Source: Ophioderma brevispina (lineage: Eukaryota > Echinodermata > Ophiuroidea > Amphilepidida > Ophiodermatidae). Taken from it: 64,000 bases of DNA. Positions 58,256-64,000 of the stretch are shown here, one piece after another. Each line of letters opens with the position of its first letter. Within the stretch, counting starts at the first letter, position 1. The stretch is from positions 92,686 through 156,685 of the forward strand of contig JAMKCH010022464.1 of assembly GCA_023653785.1 (NCBI GenBank), given 5' to 3'. The notes under the pieces were generated by a model that made no database searches, was not told the DNA's origin, and worked only from the letters and a program-made list of their open reading frames with translations. A program made the position numbers and the translations under genes.

Positions 58256-58320
58256 ATACCACTGATAAACCAGTGCAAGAACTTTCACTGTCTACCGGAC
58301 CTTCAGCTGAATGCTTCAAC
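58256..58320 (+). CDS. integrin alpha exon, genu / start of calf-1
   Basis: Acceptor GTCTTAATAG, donor AAC|GTAAGA. 21 codons plus two bases: IPLINQCKNFHCLPDLQLNA and S. The C-x5-C disulphide loop followed by PDLQL is the genu motif of integrin alpha chains, at the knee between thigh and calf-1. The trailing AC pairs with G of the next exon to give Thr. Confidence 0.92.
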
Positions 58321-58329
58321 GTAAGAACA

Positions 58330-58990
58330 TTCATTCTTCTTAAAGAGAACCCATATTACGAATAACATCATGCTGTAAAATAATTATTGAGCATATATCG
58401 ACTGGTTTCTTGGCAAAACAAAATTATATTAACCACAAAAATAACTAGAATTTGGCAGTTCTCAGCTTTCATGCTCACTATATTAAAAGAATATCGGTGT
58501 GCTACCAATCAAAACATATGTAAATGAGCTCATTAATATGCATGTTTACCATCAACAGTTTGCATAGGTAATACTTGTGTCCACCACTACCCACATACCA
58601 AGTGTCACCGGAACGCGAAGTGTCATCGAACGCGAAGTGTCATCGGACTTTGCGTTCTGGTCAAGGTTTACCTTTTTGTCAAAATGTTGATGAGAGCCGC
58701 CAAAGTAACGTATGATGACAAGTGCAATTCAGATAAAGTGTTAATATAAGTTGTTCTTTAAGGCACTGGCAAAATATTCAAAGTAAGTTGTTATCAGCAG
58801 AAGCATCAAAATTTAGGGGGATAAGCCCCTGTATTTTACATGTGTGTTTAAAATATTGGGCCCTTTACTTTGGGGAATGCATCCCCACTTCCACCCCTTA
58901 TGGTGGTTATTGTCATGATTCTCCAATAATATTTGATTTAGTTTAAGAGAAACATCTAGGATGTGTAAAATATTTGGCTTTTATTTTGTA
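58330..58990. other. integrin intron with short repeat traces
   Basis: Contains a relative of the 1.6-kb tandem repeat (58525-58600: AATGAGCTCATTAATATGC, TAATACTTGTGTCCACCAC) and a triplicated AAGTGTCATCGGA-type motif at about 58600-58660. No other feature. Confidence 0.55.
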
Positions 58991-59000
58991 CCTGTCACAG

Positions 59001-59148
59001 GACAACATCAGAGCTTGTAATTGGTGGAGATGAGCCTATTTACCTTGATGTTGTGGTAGCTAATGATGGTGAGGATGCATTTGAGGCTGTATTCATGGCC
59101 AAGTTTCCTGTAGGCTTACAATTTATCAGAGTAGAAAGAAGACAACTG
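59001..59148 (+). CDS. integrin alpha exon, calf-1 domain (a)
   Basis: Acceptor CCTGTCACAG, donor CTG|GTAGGT. One base completes Thr, then 49 codons: TTSELVIGGDEPIYLDVVV, followed by ANDGEDAFEAVFMAKFPVGL. N-x-GEDA-x-EA is a signature of calf-1 in nearly all integrin alpha chains. Phase 0 at its 3' end. Confidence 0.95.
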
Positions 59149-59149
59149 G

Positions 59150-59590
59150 TAGGTATCCATCAATAAATTATCTGTCCCATATGTGAAAGAAGTAAATGTT
59201 ACCTCATTACTTGGTGCAATGAACTTCTGCAGCTGCATGCTTATTGTGTAAAATGAAGTTGTGGTATAGAATCATTTAGAGAGGGCCAAGCACCTATATT
59301 TTTATGGGGTGCTGCAAGAATTTTAGGGGAAATATAGGGTTGCAAAATTTAGGGGGACATTCTGTTGCTTCTGCCAACTGTGGTTATTTTGTAGCCTATG
59401 TACTAGAAACTAATGAAGCTTTACATGTGCTAGGTGTTGCAGGGTTGTCACTGTTTCTTAATTCAGCATCCTTAAAGCTATAGAAAAGCATCTTCACACC
59501 TTCTTATCCTAACTTTGAGAATGGAATCATCATTTAAACCCTACTATTATTAAATTATTTGAGTTAGCATGCCTTCTTTGATTTCTTACA
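59150..59590. other. integrin intron, no feature recognised
   Basis: Ordinary AT-rich intron between two calf-1 exons. Confidence 0.55.
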
Positions 59591-59591
59591 G

Positions 59592-59675
59592 GATGTCTCA
59601 GTAACCTGCAATGAAGACACAGAGAATGACATACTTGTGTGTGACTTGGGCAATCCATTTCCTGAAAATCATCGG
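59592..59675 (+). CDS. integrin alpha exon, calf-1 domain (b)
   Basis: Acceptor TTTCTTACAG, donor CGG|GTAGGT. 28 codons, phase 0 at both ends, containing DVSVTCNEDT and ILVCDLGNPF. C-x(n)-CDLGNP is a hallmark of integrin alpha calf-1, with the two Cys disulphide-bonded. Confidence 0.95.
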
Positions 59676-59721
59676 GTAGGTTGTAAGTCATTTGATCATA
59701 CTCTTCACCATCCCTTTTGTT

Positions 59722-60510
59722 GTACAGGGCGAGTCAAAAAGATTTACACTCGATTTCAGAAAAATATTAAAAATATTTAACAAGTTTAGAAATTGTTTCT
59801 TATACATGAAAAAAATAGCTCAATTTATCCACTGTCATTGGAAAAAATCGAAAGTTTACCTTTTCGCATATTGTAGATAAGGTAAATTAACAGAAAGCCA
59901 CCAAAAATAATATTGACCACGGTTGTACCTTTAACTTGAACAATTCTTCACGTCCACAGCAGCAAGGCCATTGAGTTAATGTCATCTAAATGCTTAATAA
60001 CCTGTTTTTTTCTAAATTAAGCATTACCTAATACGTACCAATTGTTGTTGAGGATATTTCTTAACTATTAATAGTCAATGACAGTATCGTAACAGAGGCA
60101 GGGGGAGGGACATTGCCCACTCCCCCATGGGTCTGACCAGGAAATAAGCTTAATAGCTGCCGGTAAAGCAGGAAAGTGGGAAACAACAAGCAGAAAGGGA
60201 GTAAAGAAAAGAAAGGGAAGGGAGAGGAAAGGATTGCGATGCAAAGGGAAAGACAGATAGACGGTAAATGTATGTTATTCCCCAAAGTATGCCCCCATCA
60301 GATTATGAAGGCGTCGAAAAAGGTGGGTCAACGAGCTGTATTGCATACCCGGGGGGCACTCAACTTTTTTCAGGTAGGGATGTGCGGCCCCGAACTTGGG
60401 GGCTTGTGAACGGATTTTGTCTCCGAAAGTAGGGGCTTGGGAACTGAAATTTGGACAAATTTGCAGGCTTGGGAGCTGAAATTTGGCTAAAATTCAGCTT
60501 CTGGGGCCAA
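59722..60510. other. integrin intron with one unpaired transposon-like end
   Basis: TACAGGGCGAGTCAAAAAG at 59723 looks like a mariner-type terminal repeat, but no inverted partner was found nearby. A purine-rich stretch (60190-60260) follows. No gene. Confidence 0.4.
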
Positions 60511-60512
60511 AA

Positions 60513-60779
60513 TTTTCTGAAAAGGGGACCTTAAGAACTGAATTATGCTTCAACTGGGGGTCTTGAGAACTGCTGGAGAGACGCGAAAAGGGGGTCTTAA
60601 GGGCCGCACATACCCGTACCTCTTTCCAATTATCAGTGCCCCCCCCTTTTCTGAAAAGGGGACCTTAAGAACTGAATTATGCTTCAACTGGGGGTCTTGA
60701 GAACTGCTGGAGAGACGCGAAAAGGGGGTCTTAAGGGCCGCACATACCCGTACCTCTTTCCAATGTCAGTGCCCCTCCC
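60513..60779. repeat. 134-bp tandem duplication
   Basis: 60513-60646 and 60647-60779 are nearly identical (TTTTCTGAAAAGGGGACC through GTACCTCTTTCCAAT). They differ mainly by a short TAT insertion and C-run length. Confidence 0.9.
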
Positions 60780-60819
60780 AGTGCAACCTTCTTCTTGTCA
60801 TGTCCAAACACTGTGGTTC

Positions 60820-61029
60820 TCAAATATGGTCCAGCCAGAGATGAGTACAACATCTGGCTGCTTCACTGAATTTTGCAAGGTCCTTGTTTGTGCATTGTTG
60901 CTCCAACATTGGGCAGACCAAGAGATGTTCTATTGTCTGTGGTGCTGTTCCACAACCACAGGTAGTGTCCTGATCTGCTTCCAGGTAGCCCACGTCTGCA
61001 AAGGAATCCAAATCATCACTTTTGTGCAT
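60820..61029 (-). pseudogene. non-LTR retrotransposon C-terminal zinc-knuckle fragment
   Basis: The - strand frame includes DTTCGCGTAPQTIEHLLVC followed by PML. C-x-CG-x3-QT-x-EH-L-x-C is the Cys/His motif near the C-terminus of many non-LTR retrotransposon polyproteins. Only the 3' end of pol remains, a common outcome of 5' truncation. It is antisense to the integrin gene and ends within 60 bp of the next exon's acceptor. Confidence 0.72.
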
Positions 61030-61089
61030 GTCAAGGTATGTTAATACTGCAATTGTAAAATTTATTTATTTTTTCTATTTAACATACAG

Positions 61090-61169
61090 GTGGCATTTGG
61101 TATAAAATTGGATAACATTGGTTTAGTTGGAAACGATCACGAAGCCAATATTACGATGGAGGTAAAGAG
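61090..61169 (+). CDS. integrin alpha exon, calf-1 domain (c)
   Basis: Acceptor AACATACAG, donor AG|GTATGT. 26 codons plus two bases, starting VAFGIKLDNIGLVGNDHEA and ending NITMEVK. The alternation matches the last strands of calf-1 following CDLGNP. The trailing AG joins T of the next exon to give Ser. Confidence 0.88.
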
Positions 61170-61197
61170 GTATGTAAACATTAAAACTAATGAATGC

Positions 61198-61363
61198 TAT
61201 ACTCTGTCTAGCTCGAAGTATGAAGTAGCAATGCGGGTGTATACCTTGAACTGACTTTCAGCATGCGCGTAGGTAAAGCACAAGCGCACCTTAACTGAAA
61301 GGCAGCACACTAGGGTGTACGCGCGCACGTCGCTACTTCATACTTCAGACGAGACAAAGTATA
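61198..61363. mobile_element. 166-bp snap-back MITE
   Basis: TATACTCTGTCTAGCTCGAA with GTATGAAGTAGC (left) is mirrored by GCTACTTCATACTTC with GAGACAAAGTATA (right), giving ~30-bp ends and partial pairing inside. It starts 29 bp after the integrin donor. Confidence 0.75.
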
Positions 61364-61744
61364 GTCGGTGCCTATCCATAAATTTTGGATGTAACTGAAC
61401 AAACTCTAGTCAGTGGACTTATTTCTCAGAAAAAAATAAACATAATTATGCCAGCTAGTGTAAGGTGTTAACTGAGAGGAACAATGCACATCAGAAGTTG
61501 TGTGTAATTGGCCAAAGCATGCGCCAAACCACGGCACAGCTGATTGCACTTACACAGGGTGTTTGCACAAATTGTCCAAGAAATAAAGCCACCAATTATT
61601 AAATGATTTATTCCCCTGTAATTTAGATTTCAAAATTGACTGATTTCCTATTATGTACATGGACATGTGTAATACATATCTACTGAATGCATAATTTTTG
61701 GCATGCTTTCAACAGGTGGTCTTCTCACTCACTATATTTTGAAA

Positions 61745-61825
61745 CATAGGGAAATAGCAGAGAGGGAGGGAGATAGAAAGGGAGAGAGGGGATGGGAGAG
61801 AGAGAGGTGGAGGGAGGGGGTTGGT
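61745..61825. repeat. purine-rich GGGAGA tract
   Basis: AGAGAGGGAGGGAGATAG-type low-complexity run. Confidence 0.85.
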
Positions 61826-61839
61826 GGTTGGTTTATATG

Positions 61840-62025
61840 TCTTGGTGCAATTTTGGGAAAGAGTTCCATATGTACCCCCTCTTCATAATTCTACAGGAAA
61901 CAAATTGTTTTCATTTATGGCCTAACACTAAAAAAATACCCTAACCCTAAGGCCAAAAATAAAAAATAATTTGTTACATGTAGAACTTTGAAGGGGGTAC
62001 ATATGGAACTCTTGCCCAATTTTGT
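61840..62025. mobile_element. ~185-bp palindromic element
   Basis: CAATTTTGGGAAAGAGTTCC with ATATGTACCCCCT (left) is mirrored by AGGGGGTACATATGGAACTC and TTGCCCAATTTTG (right). Inner arms with ACAAATTGTTTTCATTTATGG also pair. Nearly full-length palindrome. Confidence 0.75.
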
Positions 62026-62142
62026 AAGTGACATAAAGCCCACATTACTGGAAATTAGGGGGCAGCTAATTGTGCCCACAAGGCCCACGATATGACATTC
62101 TGAAAAATATACATGTATGTAGTAGTAACATCAAAAGGACTA

Positions 62143-63236
62143 CAGGCTGTCCCAAAAAAATGTTAACACTCGGGACACAGGCATTTTGTAAAAAAATAAA
62201 GTATGCATGGGTCTTTGTTTGGTATGCACTTAAAGCTAACTAAATAAACTTTTATTTGCCGTTTATTTCATTTCAATGCGATATGTAGAACAAAAGATAT
62301 GCTTCGTCAAACACGAGAGTACAAATTCGGATTTGTCCGATTTGCAATAGTAACATTAATTTTGAAAGATTGTGTGAAACATGATTTTGTAACATATACT
62401 CAATTTGGGTTATTGATTGTGTTATTGATTGGCAATTGAAGATATTGACAGCCCCTTTTGAACTTCATTATTGTCATAAAGTGTGATAATTGTCTTTATG
62501 ATCAGCAATACTTTGTATTTTTCAAATATTAATCAGTCAGGTTACTTTCATTAGCAGAGTTAGTCGTATCAAATCGCTCAAAGCTACACAGAATGTTAAA
62601 CCAGACCAAATTAAACCAAATAATCAGACACTTCCTTATTGGAATCCCGGTCCCTCCCAATAAAATCTATGATTTTATAGGCAGAATAACCAACAGAAAC
62701 ACGAATGCAAACAAAAAAGAAAGAGAAACTTCTGATAATGAGCCTACATGAACTAATGAAGCAGGCAGAATTGGAAATAAAGACACCATTGGCAGGCCAT
62801 ACAGATCCACGAACCAGAATGGCAAAAACTCAAGCCAACATTTCTCTTGTTAGAAGAGCAGTTGTGGTAGATCCAACAATGTACATTTGGTAAAACACAG
62901 TGGCAGGAATCTCGAAGTCATTCTTTAATAGAAAAACACTGCAAAATCTATTTGTTTTCTTTTTAAGATGGAAAGAAGATGTGCTTTGAAGCCAAGTGTA
63001 TTCATGTTACATCATGCATTACAAGTGTTCTATGGCAAAAATCGGACCAAGTTGTTTTGCCCTCTCATAATTGATGAGGCATATCTTTTGTTTTACGTAT
63101 CGGATTGGTATGAAATAAATGGCATATTAAAGCTTGTTTTATTGGCTTTAAGGGGATACCAAACAAAGACCCATGCGTACTTTTCTTTTATCAAAATGCC
63201 GTCGTTACGAGTGTTAACATTTTTTGGGACAGCCTG
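62143..63236. mobile_element. TA-flanked inverted-repeat element, 1.1 kb
   Basis: CAGGCTGTCCCAAAAAAATG (62143) is matched by the complement of 63217-63236, and the similarity extends ~140 bp inward (for example GCATGGGTCTTTGTTTGGTA against its mirror at 63155-63175). TA lies at 62141-62142 and 63237-63238. The interior frame at 62705-62893 has no known motif. Shares the CAGG(G/C)TGTCCC start with the element at 20245. Confidence 0.85.
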
Positions 63237-63488
63237 TACACCTGTATTATATTGAACATGAATATTAGGGGAGAGCTGGTAAAATCATAAGAGAATATGG
63301 GAAAAACATAGAACACCGTAACCATGATATTGATCAAATTGTCCACACTACATTGTAATCAAATGACATCACACATCAGATTTTTTTCAAAACCCTTGAT
63401 AATCATGCACACCAACACGGCTAAAGGGAAAGATGATTTGTGGGTTCACAATGCATTGGTTTAATAAAACAAAATGTTTGTGTTTCAG

Positions 63489-63578
63489 TGCAAGTCAGGA
63501 ATTGCAAAACACAACAGCAGACAACTTCGCCAATATCACAGTTGATGTCAGAGCGGAGGCAACAATTACATTTACTAG
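63489..63578 (+). CDS. integrin alpha exon, calf-1/calf-2 boundary
   Basis: Acceptor TGTGTTTCAG, donor AG|GTAAGT. One base completes Ser, then 29 codons, starting ASQELQNTTADNFANITVDV and ending RAEATITFT, plus two bases. This corresponds to the end of calf-1 and the linker plus first strand of calf-2 (the S-S/N, DN, V-V-A-A-x-I pattern). Downstream exons lie beyond the window. Confidence 0.88.
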
Positions 63579-63584
63579 GTAAGT

Positions 63585-64000
63585 TATCCAGCAAGCCAAG
63601 ATTCTTCTTCTTAGCGTATCCACTAGGCATTGGTAATGGCTTGTGGTGGTGTCAGGATTTATTCAACTGAGTAAGCTGATCCATGATATGGACGCTCCTA
63701 ACATGGCCTGCTTTTTTTTAGACTGGGCGGATTGGGAACAGTCAGGGGTTTACACCCAAAATAATATTTGCTGATAAAGCTAACTAAAAAAGTTTGTTTC
63801 TGGTAGACTGCCCATATGACTCTTTCTGTATTTTCTTCCATTTTATTTGCAAAAAAAACGAGTGCATCAATGATGCAGTAACCCATCAATTGGGATGGTT
63901 AGGGAATGCATAGTTGTGGGGTCATAGGTCATGTAGGGTCATTACAGGTCAATTGACGTATAGCCCATGGGTCTTGGCCAGTGGTTATGTTGAGCAAGTT
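63585..64000. other. integrin intron, start of next intron
   Basis: No exon or element recognised. The last 100 bp contain AGGTCATGTAGGGTCATTAC-type text reminiscent of the 37-53 kb repeat family. Confidence 0.45.

Larger units (their letters stand above)
26348..63578 (+). other. integrin alpha subunit gene, partial (8 exons seen)
   Basis: Integrin alpha chains pair with a beta chain at the cell surface and bind extracellular matrix or counter-receptors. Eight AG/GT-bounded exons on the + strand join in one frame with matching intron phases (1, 0, 0, 2, 0, 0, 2, 2 after each exon). They cover most of the thigh domain, all of calf-1 and the start of calf-2. Family hallmarks in order are a Cys-containing CFTYGGRDVP block, RDKQTPI, a CxxxxxC-PDLQL genu block, ANDGEDAFEA and CDLGNP. 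The propeller, the cleavage or membrane region and the cytoplasmic GFFKR-type tail are not visible. The subfamily cannot be decided from these domains. Introns reach 21 kb and are full of transposons. Confidence 0.93.

Noticed and set aside
59723..59741. CAGGGCGAGTCAAAAAG as the end of a mariner-type element
   Set aside because: No inverted partner found within the following kilobases; kept only as a note in the intron description.

Overview
This is eukaryotic (metazoan) genomic DNA, most likely from a marine invertebrate and quite possibly a deuterostome such as an echinoderm or hemichordate. The evidence is GT-AG introns many kilobases long, an integrin alpha gene, a tRNA-derived SINE, a DIRS-type tyrosine-recombinase retrotransposon, a CR1/L2/Jockey-like LINE and many MITE-like DNA transposons. 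The species cannot be fixed from the sequence alone. No prokaryotic operons, rRNA genes, CRISPR arrays or genuine tRNA genes were seen.

The one host gene that can be supported runs on the + strand from about 26.3 kb to past 63.5 kb. Eight short exons (26348-26403, 34897-35042, 56207-56338, 58256-58320, 59001-59148, 59592-59675, 61090-61169, 63489-63578) have AG/GT borders and join in one continuous reading frame. They encode the thigh, calf-1 and start of calf-2 regions of an integrin alpha chain. The N-terminal beta-propeller exons and the C-terminal calf-2, membrane and tail exons are not in the window or were not recognised.

0-26 kb holds no recognisable host gene. It contains a 155-bp tandem duplication (1.6 kb), a possible MITE (2.6 kb), a tRNA-SINE (3.2 kb), a foldback element with a near-perfect internal duplication (3.6-5.7 kb), a 6.46-kb DIRS-like retrotransposon on the - strand with inverted terminal repeats and an internal complementary region (6.83-13.29 kb), a TTAA-type MITE (15.86 kb), a long inverted repeat (16.3-22.4 kb) enclosing a TA-type element, and a nested pair of inverted-repeat elements (24.5-25.2 kb).

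26-35 kb (integrin introns) contains a TIR element carrying what looks like the first coding exon of a SAM-like protein (26.42-27.5 kb), a 1.2-kb element built of ACGTTGG palindromes (28.28-29.5 kb), a 4.4-kb hAT-like insertion with 8-bp target duplication (30.14-34.57 kb) and a small hAT MITE (35.1 kb). 37-53 kb is an array of about 0.7-1.4-kb repeats whose copies end in a conserved hairpin plus CTAG, a Helitron/Helentron-like terminus. This array is fused to a LINE and to an integrin exon in a unit of about 5 kb present twice in tandem (46.6-51.7 and 51.7-56.6 kb). The copies differ mainly by small indels and homopolymer length, so low-quality long-read consensus or a false duplication is a serious alternative to a biological duplication. 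57-64 kb alternates integrin exons with MITEs, foldback elements and a LINE tail.

The overall picture is one host gene whose introns have been repeatedly invaded by mobile elements.
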